Source of the DNA: Macrotis lagotis
Lineage: Eukaryota > Chordata > Mammalia > Peramelemorphia > Peramelidae
Reading direction: 5' to 3'
Assembly (NCBI RefSeq): GCF_037893015.1
Contig: NC_133660.1
Location: forward strand, 165,480,283 to 165,544,282
DNA: 64,000 nucleotides
Below the pieces are notes generated by a model. The model saw only the letters and a program-made list of their open reading frames with translations, did not search any database and had not been told where the DNA came from. A program made the translations under genes and the position numbers. Positions 9,580-20,530 of this stretch are shown piece after piece. Position 1 is the stretch's first letter, and the number at the start of each line of letters is the position of its first letter.

Positions 9580-10000
9580 CTTTTCATCTATCAAACTACA
9601 CTTGAAGTATCGTATTCATTCATCTCTAGGCATCATAGGAAGGACGTTAATAAGCCTCAGAGTGAACATTTTAGACATGAGGGTATTGAATTCATATCTA
9701 ATAAAGATCATTTGACAGAAGTGGTGGTAATTAGCTTGGAGAAGAGAAGATTCAAGGAATCTGTAATAATCATCTTCAAGTTTTTAAAGTGTTGCCATGT
9801 TGAAGAATAATTAGGTTTGTTTTGTGTTCCTAGAAAGCAAAATTAGGAGTAGTGGGTAGGAGCTGAAAATGGTCAAATGAGTTGGGCCTAGGATTCAACA
9901 GGAGGAAGCCAGATTGAATTACTTCTAGGAAATTACAAAGTTCTTTTAATAGCATATGAATATTATCAGAAGCAAAAGCCAATCTTTTTCTTTTTCTTCT
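9580..10000 (+). mobile_element. L3/CR1 LINE fragment, sense
   Basis: Landmarks in CR1/L3 order: 'gaaggacgttaataagcct', 'ttagcttggagaagagaaga', 'aatcatcttcaagtttttaa', 'gttgccatgttgaagaataa', 'aggagtagtgggtaggagct'. Ancient and fragmentary. The 113-codon frame at 9469-9810 is read through this LINE and its flank and is not a host gene. Confidence 0.65.
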
Positions 10001-10204
10001 GGTGTTATTACAGAACTCTAATTTGTGAAACACTATAGTCTCTGAAGAGTTTAAAATGAGTATTCCACAAATTCCAATGGAGAGGCCCCATGATAGGTGT
10101 GAGTAGACTGTAAAACACTTTACAAACAAGAAATTACAAACAGAAGCAGGATAGAGGATGTCATCACAATAACTGAAGCTACTAATTTGCAACTTGTGAA
10201 ATTA

Positions 10205-10400
10205 TCCTTGAGCTAAATTGAAGAGACTCCAGATCAAATATTGAGTCTGCTCTGTCTTAATCACTAAAAAATTTTGGTACATTAATCAAATCACTTAACC
10301 TTCTGGGTCTTGTTTGATTTCTTCATTTACAAAATGAGGAAATTGAAGCAGATAAAATGAATTCTGAGGTCTCTAGTAATAAGAAACCTTGAGAAACACT
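10205..10400 (+). mobile_element. Diverged CORE-SINE
   Basis: 'caaatcacttaaccttctgg', 'cttcatttacaaaatgagga' and 'aattctgaggtctctagtaa' give SINE order with a CR1-like tail. Confidence 0.55.
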
Positions 10401-11998
10401 AGAAAATAAATGGAATTTGAAAAAACATTGGATGATCTCTGACTTTTTTTTTGCTTCCTTGAGTTTTTGTGTATACATTACCTATAAAAATGAATGTTCC
10501 AATCAGAATTTTAAGCAAAATTATTTCATATCTACTTCCCTATTTAAATTTTTTATTCACTCATAAAGCCAATTAAACAGAACCTACCCACTCACATGTA
10601 AACAAAGTGCCAGTTACAAATGATTCCACTATTTATTTTATTAGCCTTGGCATTACTGTATTGAGATGCCAGTATTATGTTAATTTTTCAATAATCCATA
10701 TTTTTCCACTTCAGAATGTTTTTTTCCATGATTCTTCCAAATTAGTGATTTGCACCATAAGCTAATGCTCAAAAAAAGGGGGGGAAAGGGCAATTTTAGA
10801 TTTGTGACAGAATTAGTTTGGGACAGATAGACAACTCAAATTAGGAAAAATGTTTTCCATTTGAACAATTAAAAATATGCTTAGAATAACTCAAGGATGA
10901 GGAGAAAAAAAAGTGTTTTCAGTTTCTTTTAAATGGCAAGCTTTTGAATAAAATTGTTTCAGCAATTACTTTACATTCCAAATAATAGTCCCTTCCTGAT
11001 TTATTAATAGTACATACTCCAGTGTATGAAACCTCAATATGTCTTCTTTCACTTTGGAATGCACACTTAGAAAAATAGAATGGGGTCTGGCCCTGAGCTT
11101 AACAACCCCTTCATTCATTTCTCATTCTACTTGGAAGACTGTGTTCTTATGGAAAAATTCCCACTTCCCTGAAGTGGTTATGAATTTTGAGGCTTCTTTA
11201 AACAAAAGACAGAATGGGGCAAGGTTTCTGAGTTTAGATGTAATTAATTATTCTTAAGCATTTAAATATTAAAAATGGAAGCTCACAAAAACTTTATTTG
11301 GAATAGAAGAGTTATATACAAGCATCATGTGAATTTTTTAAAGAGTTAAGGTCAACTACATCCAGGTGAAGGAGAACTACAACATGCTTTTAAAAAAATA
11401 ATCACTACAACATGCTTTAAAAAAAATCACACTAGAAGAAAAAGAGAGAGAGAGAGATGAAGAGAATGGAAGAGGCATGGATGGACATTGCAAAGGCTAG
11501 ATATACAGGCTCTATAAAAGCCTATGAGATAGACAAGAAAAGAGATTAAAAGAAACATGATTCATTGGGAGTTGAGGAAGGGAAGGAATCAGTGAGGAAA
11601 TTACCTGTGAAGTAACCCTAAAGAGCTCATCCTAGAGCCCAAACAAGAAAAAAGCTCATATTCCTCTAGAGACTAAAGGTAAGGACTAAGTCAAAGACAA
11701 GAAATTTGGACAAGTATGTGAAATTATACCTAGAAGAACATTAACCCAAAAGAGGAATAATCAATCTGACTTCTCTAAACCTTTTAAAAATTTTCATAAC
11801 TATATTTATATATAATAGGGTTCCTTCAAAATCTTATGTTTTTATTTTATTCATTTAAAAACATTCTGAAATGGAGTGCATAGATTTTACTAGGATGTCT
11901 AAGGAGTCCTATAATACAAAAAAGATTAATAACACCTGGGAAGGACCTAGTGACTAAAAATATGTTAGAGATAGAAGAATGACAACTTAGAGGAATGA
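10401..11998. other. Mostly unique DNA
   Basis: No repeat family recognised except a GA-rich tract near 11440-11460 and a short tandem duplication at 11370-11430 ('actacaacatgcttt' twice with A-runs). The 72-codon frame at 11039-11257 has no recognisable domain. Confidence 0.4.
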
Positions 11999-11999
11999 A

Positions 12000-12170
12000 G
12001 ACTATATTTAGAGGATCTGGATTCAAATCCTACTTCTGTCATTTCCTGCCTGTATGACCTTGGGCAAATCACTTAATTATACTGGACCTCAGTTCTCTCA
12101 ACTGTTAAATGAGATTGGACTAGATGACCTCTAATGTCCTTTTAAGTTCTAACTCTGGGGTCTCAAAATC
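12000..12170 (+). mobile_element. tRNA-type SINE with CR1-like tail
   Basis: 'tgtatgaccttgggcaaatc' and 'actgttaaatgagattggac', then 'tagatgacctctaatgtcct', the tail shared with CR1/L3 LINEs. Confidence 0.7.
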
Positions 12171-12744
12171 TATAGTTTAATCAATCAATCAACAACATTT
12201 ATAAAGTACCTAAAAAGTTCTAGAGTACTAAGCCCTTAGGATAACACTGATGAGAAATTCACACCTTGTTAAGGTAGTCCATTCCATTTCTGGAGATCTC
12301 TAATACCCAGGAAGTTTAGAAATACCTAATGCTTTAAAGTTGTTCTCGACTGATTAATGTGATTTACACTGATGCTATATCATTTTATATATTGGAATTC
12401 CTTTTCATTTTAATAAAACCATAACATTTCAGAGAAGAAAAAGAACTCAGATCCTCTAGTTCAATCTGTTCCTTATAAAAGATCCCCATTTGTAATGTCC
12501 CCATCAAATATTCATCTAGCTATTTTTGGAGATCTCAGGGGATGGGGAACTTACTAACTCCCAAACCAAACCATGTCATTTGGGGACAGCTCTAATTGTT
12601 AGGAAAATTTTCCTTAAATTAAGCTGATATCTGCTTCTTTGTAACTTACATTAATTTCTCCTAGATTTGCTCTTTTGGAACAAGGAAGAAAAAAATCTAA
12701 TTTTTCTCATCATCTTTCAAGATTCAAACAGCCTTATACTCATA

Positions 12745-13078
12745 CCTCAGCAGTACCCTCTGCTCCTAGAATTAGAAAATGAAATCTTGAACTCCTAAAC
12801 CTTTATTTAAGGAAGAAAACAAGAGTAACCTTTCCTCAGACATTTCCATGTTTCCCACCATGCTGAACTCATTTTGTATTTCTTTGATTTTTCCAAATTT
12901 TACTTTCCCTCCCTCATTTAAGCTTTCTTCAGCATATTGTCTTTCCTTATTAGATTATAAACTCCTTGAGGGCAGGGACTATCTTTTTTTTACATGTTTG
13001 TATTCTGAGGACTTAGTAGAGTGCTTAATGCATAGTAGGTGCTTTCTTAGTATTTATTGACTATTATTTACATTCTTT
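12745..13078 (+). mobile_element. L2 3' end inside L3
   Basis: The L2 ending is clear: 'attagattataaactccttg', 'agggcagggactatctt', 'gcatagtaggtgctttctta', 'gtatttattgac'. The L3 text resumes directly after it. Confidence 0.75.
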
Positions 13079-13194
13079 TCTATATATGAAGACAGCTATC
13101 ATGTTCACCATAAATTTACATAGGCTAAAGATCCCTAATTTCTTCTACTAATGCTCTTGGTTGTTCCTCTTATATGACATCCTGTGTTCTATCT

Positions 13195-13545
13195 TCAAGC
13201 CTTTAATGCTACAGGTGACCCCTGATGTTGGGAGTTCCCTCCCTTCTTATCACTACCTCCCGGTTTCCTTCCGAGTAAAGGATAGTGATATCTCCCATTG
13301 ATGCCATTTTCTGATTTCTGAACTGAAATTACTTCGTATTATTTTTAATACACTTTTTATTTATTTTTCTGTGTATATGTTATATCCTGTTTCCCACCCA
13401 CCTCTAATAGAAAGGTAGCTCTCCAAGGGCAGGAAATGTTTCATTTTGGTCTTCTGATCCTCAACATGCCCTTGCATACTACCTTGATAGATTTATCATT
13501 GAGTCTGAGGAATTCATGACTCTTCATTCACCTCTAGATGGATTC
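13195..13545 (+). mobile_element. Second L2 3' end inside the same L3
   Basis: 'gggagttccctcccttctta' and 'ctccaagggcaggaaatgtt' match the L2 3' region. L3 text resumes with 'ttccaacctgttaatgcctt'. Confidence 0.55.
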
Positions 13546-13759
13546 CAACCTGTTAATGCCTTCCCTAAAATGGTGACCAGAACTAAAATCAATAATCCAA
13601 ACACAGTCTTCCTTGGACAGAATATAGCAGTATTTAAGGTTCTGTCATGTTAGATGCTTTGCCTGTATTTATGTACATGTCTTAGCTTTTTTTGACTGCC
13701 ACATCATACTAGTGATATATTCTTAATACTCTAAAACTCCAGATAGTTTTCATAGAAAC

Positions 13760-14005
13760 TCTTCTTAAGTCATAGATCATAAATTTAAAACTGGAAGGAA
13801 CTTCAAAGACCACATAGACCAGTCCCTTCATTTTATGGATAAGGAAACCTGAGACCTGAAGCTGTGTCTTACCCAAGAGTCATGACCACAAGTTGAGATT
13901 GTGAGTTGCCCAAAGTCACAGAGGTAAACCCATAGGTATTGAACCCTGATTCTTTTGACTCTAGAGTGACACTGCCTTTGACAACTGGCTAACAACATCC
14001 TTCCT
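13760..14005 (-). mobile_element. MIR inside L3
   Basis: 'ctggaaggaacttcaaagac', 'tttatggataaggaaacctg' and 'gttgcccaaagtcacagagg' are antisense MIR landmarks. L3 text lies on both sides. Confidence 0.65.
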
Positions 14006-15249
14006 GATGTGAAGTTGATTCTTTTTCTGAAAGGTAGGTCTTTACATTTATCCATATTTAATCTTATCTTTTTAGATTTGGCCATTTTCCAACATATCAA
14101 GATCTTTTTGGATCCTGATTTTGTTATCTGCCATGTTGGCTAACTCTCCAAACATCATAGTATCTGGATGTTTAAAAACATGGTCTCTATGCCTTCATCT
14201 AAGTCATTGCTAAAAATGTCAAAGAAATTAGAATGAGTAATAAAACTCTATGTGACATTTCAGTGAGTCATTCTCTTTCTTAGATTGACATTAATCTGTT
14301 AAATTACTTCTTTTTGCATCTTATTCAAACATTTCAAAATCTACTGTACTATTATTCATTCTGCATCTCTCAATCTTGTTCACAGGGCTATTGTGCAAAA
14401 CTTTTAAAATACCTCAGGTATTTTAAGAATATGAGATCAGTCTGGCTTGAAATCATTTTATTTCCTATGACTCTCTGATTTGGAGATCACCCCTTTTCCA
14501 CTACCATTTTTCAGTAATCACTGAGAGTCATTGATAATCACATTTGCAACCTCTTTCAGTACCCTGGAATGTAGTTCACCTGAGCCTAAGGATTGGAGCT
14601 TACTGATGGCCCTTCAGTGTTCTCTTAGCTCATTTCTTAGTAACTTTAAGCCACATTGGTCTCTTTCAATATCACTCTTTATTTTTGTTATGCATCATAA
14701 AAATGGACTGTCTATTAATTGGAATTTTAAAAATATCCCTCACCCTTCTTGGATCAATTCCACTTTTTTTCTGAACTCTCTGAAATATATAGTCCCCAAA
14801 TCAAGGGTGTATATCAGAATATGTACAGATTGCCATTCCTTGTCCATAATGAATTCTGGGAGAGTTTAGTCCCCTCTTCCCAAGTTCCCTATCATTTCTG
14901 CCTTGACAAACATTTCCTGCTTGTTAGTAAGTCAAGTTCAGAGTACCAGTTTCTCTCATCATGTCTCCCTTCAGTGAAATGAAACTATCAGCAAGACATA
15001 TCAAGAAAAATGTGTCTACTGCTCAGCTCTTAGTAGAAAGGCATCCAACAGATGCCCAGCTAGTTGAAGTCCCTCATTACCCTTCTGTCCTCTCTACATG
15101 CCACCTTTGTGGTTTTCATCAAGAACCCATCAATCCTTTTCCTCCTTCTAGCTGAGTTTTATGTAATATACTCCCATCATAATATCTCTTTCTCCTTCCT
15201 TTGATCCTTGTCCAAATATTTTGATAGTTCCTTCATTTGTTTGTTCTTG

Positions 15250-15600
15250 AACTATGTATGACTACTTATGGGGGAGGAAAAAAAAGAGGTGCTTCTAGAA
15301 TAAAAAGTGGAACTTGGGATGAAAATAAGGATTAGAATTTTTAAGATTGAAGTAGATCTGGTAATATTTGGGTAAATAGCCAGTTGATAATAAGCAATTA
15401 AAGATGATAGAGGTAACATCCTAGAGGAAATAGGAGGGTGTAAAGTCAATGGTAAAAGCAAAAATCCTTGAGGAGGAAGTCTGACTCTTCCTCAGAGACA
15501 TGAGAAAAGCAGGAGTGATTGGGAAACATTATAAAGAGGGTTTGTTATAGAGAAGTGAAATAATATTTCAGAAATAATTACCTTTTTTCTCTATTAAGTA
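15250..15600 (-). mobile_element. Probable L2 fragment
   Basis: Purine-rich text such as 'tcctcagagacatgagaaaa' resembles antisense L2 upstream of its 3' end. Weak match. Confidence 0.35.
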
Positions 15601-15639
15601 GGAGATGAAATTTTCTACTAAAGGATAGGAGGGGAAAGG

Positions 15640-15845
15640 AAATAAACATATAATATATAATGTATGTACATATATACATACACACACAGCTTCAGGAAAG
15701 GCAACATAGTTCAAGGGAAAGTTTATTTAATTTGAAATCATAAAATTTAGGTTCAAACCCTCATCTGCAAAATAAGGGAATTGGGCTAGATGATCTCTAA
15801 GGTCCCTTCCAGCTCTTTATCCTATGAAATAGAGTAAGTCAGATT
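15640..15845 (+). mobile_element. SINE with CR1-like tail behind an ATAC tract
   Basis: A short (TATA/CATA)n run at 15645-15690 is followed by 'aaaatttaggttcaaaccct', 'ggctagatgatctctaaggt' and 'cccttccagctctttatcct'. Confidence 0.6.
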
Positions 15846-16085
15846 GAACTTGAGATCTACCAATCAATTTAGGCATAGAACCCTTTTGGAGTGTGATATT
15901 GTACCTATTATTTCACTACATTTGTATCACATGGAAATCTACTGGAGATCACTAAACTACCACCACCAAGCTCTATTTCACTTATCATTATTTGTTCAAT
16001 TTCAAATTTAACCTTCATCTATCAGCTTTATTCCCCATTCAGAGCTGTCTCAAAATAGATTCAGAGGTCTGCCCCAAGCATTCTG
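15846..16085. other. No recognised feature
   Basis: Unique-looking, AT-rich. Confidence 0.4.
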
Positions 16086-16130
16086 CAATCTAATTTAATT
16101 GAATATTCATTAAGCACCTATTATGTACAT

Positions 16131-16398
16131 AGGGTCAGCTAAATAGCCCAATGGGTAGAGGGCCAGGCCTTAAGTCAGGAGGACCTGAGTTAAAATTCAG
16201 CCTCTTTCACTTAATAGCTTTGGGCAAGTCACTTAACTTGATTACCTTGTATCCAGGGCCATCTTCAGTCATCCTGATCCATATCTGGCCACTGGACCTA
16301 GGTGGCTCCCTCACTCAAATTCAATTCATGTTCTTGTCAAGACATAATCTCCCTGATGTCATGATTTTCTTTGAGAACAAAGGACAAACATCATCATA
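16131..16398 (+). mobile_element. WALLSI-type SINE (tRNA head, RTE-like tail)
   Basis: The head 'gggtcagctaaatagcccaa' is followed by 'ttgggcaagtcacttaactt', 'catcctgatccatatctggc', 'cactggacctaggtggctcc' and the end 'gatgtcatgattttctttga' 'gaacaaaggacaaacatcat'. It interrupts a short antisense L2 end ('attaagcacctattatgtac'). Confidence 0.75.
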
Positions 16399-16439
16399 AC
16401 TATATACATAGCCCTATATTTTGCAAAGAGGTAGAAAGT

Positions 16440-16625
16440 TTGGGTTAAAGTAATCTGTGCTAGAAGCACTCTTGGAAATCATCTTTTCCAATACTCTCAT
16501 AGATAAGAAACTAAGCCTCATAGTTATTAAGTAACTTCTTCCTAGATGGCAGAGCTGAAACTCAAACCCAAACCTTCAATTTCCAAATTCAGAACTCTTT
16601 TCATGTCTCCAGTAGAGCCTCCATT
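16440..16625 (-). mobile_element. Diverged MIR
   Basis: 'agataagaaactaagcctca', 'agatggcagagctgaaactc' and 'aactcttttcatgtc' are antisense MIR landmarks. Confidence 0.55.
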
Positions 16626-16689
16626 TCAATCAATTTTTCTGATATATTTTGAAATAAAAACAAAGTACTTATTTAATATAGATAAACAT

Positions 16690-16699
16690 ATATATAGTG

Positions 16700-16749
<50 letters not shown>

Positions 16750-16752
16750 TGT
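16690..16752. repeat. (AT)n(GT)n microsatellite
   Basis: A short AT run passes into about 20 GT units, a compound dinucleotide repeat likely to be length-polymorphic. Confidence 0.95.
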
Positions 16753-16754
16753 GC

Positions 16755-17040
16755 ACATTTGCCCAGTGTTCATCTGACATTCTCAAATAACTTTAGATCA
16801 TGACTGGTAATCATTAAACTGAAGGCAAATTGACATGTCTGAAGAGATTAGTCAAACAAAATCTTAAATTTATCCAGACATAATCCTCTAGAAAAATCTT
16901 AGAGTAATTAAAGTTAGATTTATACTTTTAAGCAAGATTTAAATTGTCAGCTTCCCAGCAACATTTGCTATCATCCTTGGAGTCTTTCACAGTCTTACTT
17001 GACTTCGATGTTTTTTCAAGGAGCAAGAAGAGCCCCAAAT
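16755..17040. other. No recognised feature
   Basis: Unique-looking sequence. Confidence 0.4.
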
Positions 17041-17102
17041 TTTCCTCATTTATGCTAAGTGATGGTCTGGAAGTCAAAAGGCCTGAATTCTAGTCCTGGA
17101 TT

Positions 17103-17195
17103 TGTGATAGCTACCTAGATGATAGATGGAAGGAGATAGGATAGATAGATAAACAGACAGACAGACAGATAGAGTTGATAGAGAGATGGATAGAT
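17103..17195. repeat. (GATA/GACA)n microsatellite
   Basis: Imperfect gata, gaca and gataga units ('gataaacagacagacagaca'). Confidence 0.8.
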
Positions 17196-17470
17196 AATTT
17201 ATTAAGTGACTATTCTATGTTAGGCACATCATCTGGGGACAAGCTAGCAGGATAGCCCCTGAACTCAAGAAGCCTACAATCTTAAGGAAAAGAACCAAGG
17301 AGAGTGGCAAAGAGAAAAATAAATCCATATTGGTATATAACGAGTAGAGACCTAGTCTCCTGCAAAGATAAGGCAGAAAGCTGAGGGCCAAGGAAAAATA
17401 CAAGATTACAAAGGGAGGAAGATGAGGCTGTGTCCAGAAAGCAGGCATGGCAAGGACTAGCTTTAAAAGA
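17196..17470 (-). mobile_element. L2 3' end
   Basis: 'tttattaagtgactattcta', 'catctggggacaagctagca' and 'ctcaagaagcctacaatctt' follow antisense L2 order. Confidence 0.65.
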
Positions 17471-17499
17471 ACTGGCTTAACATTTTAGAATTGGAAACA

Positions 17500-17930
17500 A
17501 CTTCAGCATTCCAAACTAAAGCTAAACAAGAATTCTCTACAGAACATATCTGAAAGGTGTTCTTCTTTGCAGCTCTTCAGCTTTGCCAGTTCCACACATA
17601 ACTCCCTAAGGTCAAGTCCCTTAGAGCCAAGCAGAATAAATCTAACCATGCTTCTCTTAAAGAACCTTTCAAATACCTCAAGCCATTTACCAAGTCCTTC
17701 TCTCTCCAACCCCTCTTACCAAGCTAAACACTTCCATTCACTTTGTCTTCATGTGGCATAATTTGGAGCTTTACATCATCCTGGTTGTCCTTCTCTGGAA
17801 TCTTCTGTTTATCAATATTCTTCTTAAAATGGATCCCAGTTCTTCCAGTGTTGTCCATCCCAGGAAGATCCTCTCTGTTTAGGCAACCTAATATTGCCTT
17901 GGCTGCCAACTGTCACAATGTTGGAAAAGA
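17500..17930 (-). mobile_element. L3/CR1 fragment
   Basis: 'agccaagcagaataaatcta', 'acctttcaaatacctcaagc', 'ccaagctaaacacttccatt', 'acatcatcctggttgtcctt' and 'ctctggaatcttctg' are antisense L3 text in the right order, overlapping part of the region covered by 12420-13700. Confidence 0.75.
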
Positions 17931-17954
17931 GTGGCTTATAATTCATTAAAATAT

Positions 17955-18285
17955 TTTTTTCAGAGAAACTGCCATGACCTTTGACAAATCATACTACCCC
18001 TATGAGTATCAGTTTCTTCATTTGTAGACTAAAAGGAATTAGGATAGATAAGGGGTCTACAAACTGCAGTGTGCAGACCAAATCAAGTCCAGCTGCCAGT
18101 CTTCCTATGACTCTTCATCTAAAAATGGATTGTACATTGTTGAACAAAGCCTGAAGGCCATACAAAAACAGGTGTGGGGTCAGATTTGGACTGGGTTGTA
18201 GTTTGCCATTGCCTAAACTAAATTATCTTAAATTACCTTAGAGGTCCCTTCCAGTCCTAACATATTATGATTGCCCTTTCCAAAG
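17955..18285 (+). mobile_element. SINE with CR1-like tail, split by a hAT element
   Basis: The left part runs to 'taaaaggaattaggatagat'. The right part resumes with 'aactaaattatcttaaatta' 'ccttagaggtcccttccagt'. The intervening 165 bp are a DNA transposon. Confidence 0.65.
18050..18214. mobile_element. Short non-autonomous hAT (Charlie-like) element
   Basis: The left end 'aggggtctacaaactgcagt' and the right end 'tagtttgccattgccta' are inverted repeats over about 30 bp with mismatches. They match the 'caggggtcggcaaac' ends and 'tttttgtatggcc'-type middle of Charlie-group hAT MITEs ('ggccatacaaaaacaggtgt' here). The flanking octamers are degenerate copies of the SINE target. No transposase is encoded. 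Confidence 0.7.
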
Positions 18286-18384
18286 TATTGCTGAGGAATT
18301 GTGGTCAAGTGATGCTTATCACAATTTCAACAGGAACTCCATTTATTAAACCTAGATCATTTCATTGATTAGAGATAGTGACTA

Positions 18385-18590
18385 GGTCTGTGATTTCATT
18401 GATTCAAGGAATTCCCAGGTAAAGAAAATCCCTTACCAATACAGTCTGATACCTTTTCTACAACTTAGATCTGTCTTCAGCACTCAGGTTAAGACTTTTG
18501 TTCACACAGGCCATGTCTCAGAGGCAAGCCTTCAGCCTAAGTCCTCTTAATTTCAACATTGACTCTACTCTCTGCACCAATTTTAAAATT
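18385..18590 (-). mobile_element. Old tRNA-type SINE
   Basis: 'gatttcattgattcaaggaa' and 'ttcccaggtaaagaaaatcc' are the antisense tail of the family seen at 28460-28700. The head end is worn. Confidence 0.6.
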
Positions 18591-18631
18591 TTTTCTTTCC
18601 CCTTAGAGTTCAATCATTTCCTACATTCAAT

Positions 18632-18935
18632 GGGTGGAATACTGCCCTGGATTTAAATTTGGCCTCATATACCTGCTAGCTGTGTGACCCTGGTCAAATC
18701 TGTTTCTAAGACACATTGTACTTATTTTAGAAAATATGAATAATTATTATTCTAGATAGTAAGAGACATAGAAAGATTGCATTATTAATAAGATTGTGGA
18801 TTTAGACATAGTAGGCACCTCGAGCTCAGCATCTGTTCGCCCCAGTTTACTCAGGTGTAAAATGGTGATGATGATAGCACCTACCTCAAGGTTCTTGTGA
18901 GGATCAAATAAGAAAATGTTTTAAAAGATTTAGGC
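18632..18935 (+). mobile_element. SINE split by a 125-bp repeat
   Basis: The left part ends with 'ctagctgtgtgaccctggtc'. The right part restarts with 'ccccagtttactcaggtgta' 'aaatggtgatgatgatagca'. The 18700-18826 segment between them matches 20406-20530. Confidence 0.5.
18700..18826. repeat. Unassigned dispersed repeat, copy 1
   Basis: 'tttctaagacacattgtact', 'gaaaatatgaataattatta' and 'aataagattgtggatttag' recur in order at 20406-20530. I do not recognise the family. It lies between two parts of a SINE. Confidence 0.5.
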
Positions 18936-18940
18936 TATGT

Positions 18941-18945
18941 CCATA

Positions 18946-19001
<56 letters not shown>

Positions 19002-19095
19002 CTACCATGTGCTATTTTATACTATATTATATATAATACATATCTGATATAGTATATATATAGTATAGATGTGATATAGTATATATATATATGTG
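18941..19095. repeat. (TA)n tract with degenerate TA-rich continuation
   Basis: About 50 bp of near-perfect TA units near 18950-19000, then tatata-rich imperfect DNA. Prone to cruciform formation and length change. Confidence 0.9.
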
Positions 19096-19149
19096 TATGT
19101 ATGAATCATGTGTTTATGTGCATGCACATGTGTAGACCCACATGTGGGT

Positions 19150-19600
19150 ATATAATTGTTGCTAAGTCATTTTTCAACCATGTCTGACTCTCTATGACCC
19201 CATTTGGGGTTTTCTTGGCAGAGATATTGGAGTGGTTTTTCCATTTCCTTCTGAAATTCATTTTATAGATGAGGAAATTGAAGCAAATGGGATTAAGCAA
19301 CTTGCTTAGGGTCACATAGTATGTGAGGCCAGCTTTTCTTTTTTTTTAGTTTTTTTCTTTACTTTTTTTTTCCTTTTTTGCTAGGCAATGAGGTTTAGTG
19401 GCTTGCCCAAGGCCACACAGCTAGGTAATTATTAAGTGTCTGGGGCCAGATTTGAACTCAAGGACTCCTGACTCTATCCACTGCTCTATCCAGTGCTCTA
19501 TCTACTGTGCAACCTAGCCACCCCTATGAGACCAGAAAGAAGAGTCTTTCTGACTCCAGGTTCAGTATTTCATCAACTATATCATTCAGCTGCTATCTAT
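19150..19600 (-). mobile_element. MAR1-type SINE split by a WSINE
   Basis: The antisense tail 'ccatgtctgactctctatga' 'ccccatttggggttttcttg' and 'gatgaggaaattgaagcaaa' is followed after the insert by 'gagtctttctgactccaggt'. Confidence 0.75.
19333..19524 (-). mobile_element. WSINE1-like SINE with a stuttered head
   Basis: Minus-strand copy with a long T-rich left edge. Target duplications are tgtgaggccag on the left and tatgagaccag on the right. Near 19475-19510 the 'tctatccactgctctatcc' part is repeated, giving a head longer than other copies. Confidence 0.8.
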
Positions 19601-19689
19601 CTACCTACCTATATGTGTGTATGCTTATTCATTTCCCGCAATAAAATAATTTTTTTTCAAAATTTCTCTCAGAATATTATTTGTTTTCT

Positions 19690-20400
19690 TTTTATTAATT
19701 TTATTTTATTTTTTCCAAATGTAAAAATAGTTTTCAACATTCATTTTTGTAAGATTTTGAGTTCCACATTTTTCTCCCTCCCTTCCTGCCTTCCCTTCCT
19801 CTTCCCCATGATAGTGAGTAATCTGATTGTAGATTATACATGTACAATCATGTTAACCATATTTCCATATTAGTTATGTTATAAAAAAGAATCAGAACAA
19901 AAGGGAAAACACATACAAAAAACAATTTTAAGTGAAAATAGTATGCTTTGGTCTGCATTCAGATTCCATGGTTCTTTCTCTGGATGTGGATGGTGTTTTC
20001 TTTCACAAGTCTTTTAGAATTGTCTTTGATCATTGTACTACAGAGAGGAGATAAGTCTATCATAGTTGGTCATCACACATTGTTGCTGTGACTCTGTACA
20101 GAGTTCTCCTGGTTTCATTGATTTCACTCTGTGTCAGTCCATATAAGTCTGTCCAGGTTTTTCTGAAATCTGCCTGCTCATTATTTCTTATAGAATAATA
20201 GTGTTTGTCACATTCATTAAAATAAAATTCTTTTTTTTTAGATGGGGGGGGTAAAGCAATGGGGTTAAGTCGCTTGTCCAAGGCCACACAACTAGGTAAC
20301 TATTAAGTGTCTGAGGTCAGATCTGAACTCAGGTACTCCTGATTTCAGGGCTGGTGCTCTATTCACTGTGCCACCTAGCTGCCCCTAAAATAAAATTTTT
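19690..20400 (-). mobile_element. L1 3' region with ORF2 C-terminal remnant
   Basis: The T-rich left end is the 3' terminus of a minus-strand L1. Further upstream (about 20215-20060) the minus strand reads 'YYSIRNNEQADFRKTWTDLY', aligning with the ORF2 C-terminus at 9237-9016. A WSINE interrupts it. Confidence 0.7.
20230..20385 (-). mobile_element. WSINE1-like SINE
   Basis: Complete on the minus strand. Target duplications aaaataaaatt at 20219-20229 and 20387-20397. Confidence 0.9.
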
Positions 20401-20405
20401 AACTC

Positions 20406-20530
20406 ATTATTTCTAAGACACATTGCATCCACTTTGAAAAATATGAATAATTATTATTTTAAATAATAAGAGAAATAGAGAAATGGGATTAATAAGATTA
20501 GAAATAGAAGGCACCTATAGCTCATCTAGT
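20406..20530. repeat. Unassigned dispersed repeat, copy 2
   Basis: 'tttctaagacacattgcatc', 'gaaaaatatgaataattatt' and 'attaataagattagaaatag' align with 18700-18826, with roughly one difference in five by eye. Confidence 0.5.

Larger units (their letters stand above)
12420..15245 (-). mobile_element. Long L3/CR1 LINE with nested insertions
   Basis: Antisense L3 text can be followed in order: 'ttggggacagctctaattgt' (12580), 'gaagacagctatcatgttca' (13090), 'cttccctaaaatggtgacca' (13560), 'tgactgccacatcatactag' (13694), 'aagatctttttggatcctga' (14100), 'cttcatctaagtcattgcta' (14195) and 'gtccaaatattttgatagtt' near the end. It is broken by L2 copies at about 12745-13078 and 13195-13545 and by a MIR at about 13760-14005. 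No intact reverse transcriptase frame remains. The insertions show it is older than the L2 and MIR copies inside it. Confidence 0.7.

Noticed and set aside
9469-9810. 113-codon plus-strand frame that looked like a gene
   Set aside because: Most of it is sense L3/CR1 text in a non-coding or decayed phase.
14531-14982. Two overlapping plus-strand frames of 112 and 77 codons
   Set aside because: Both lie antisense in the long L3/CR1 copy.
18941-19000. (TA)n tract as a possible origin or matrix attachment site
   Set aside because: Ordinary TA microsatellite; nothing else supports such a role.
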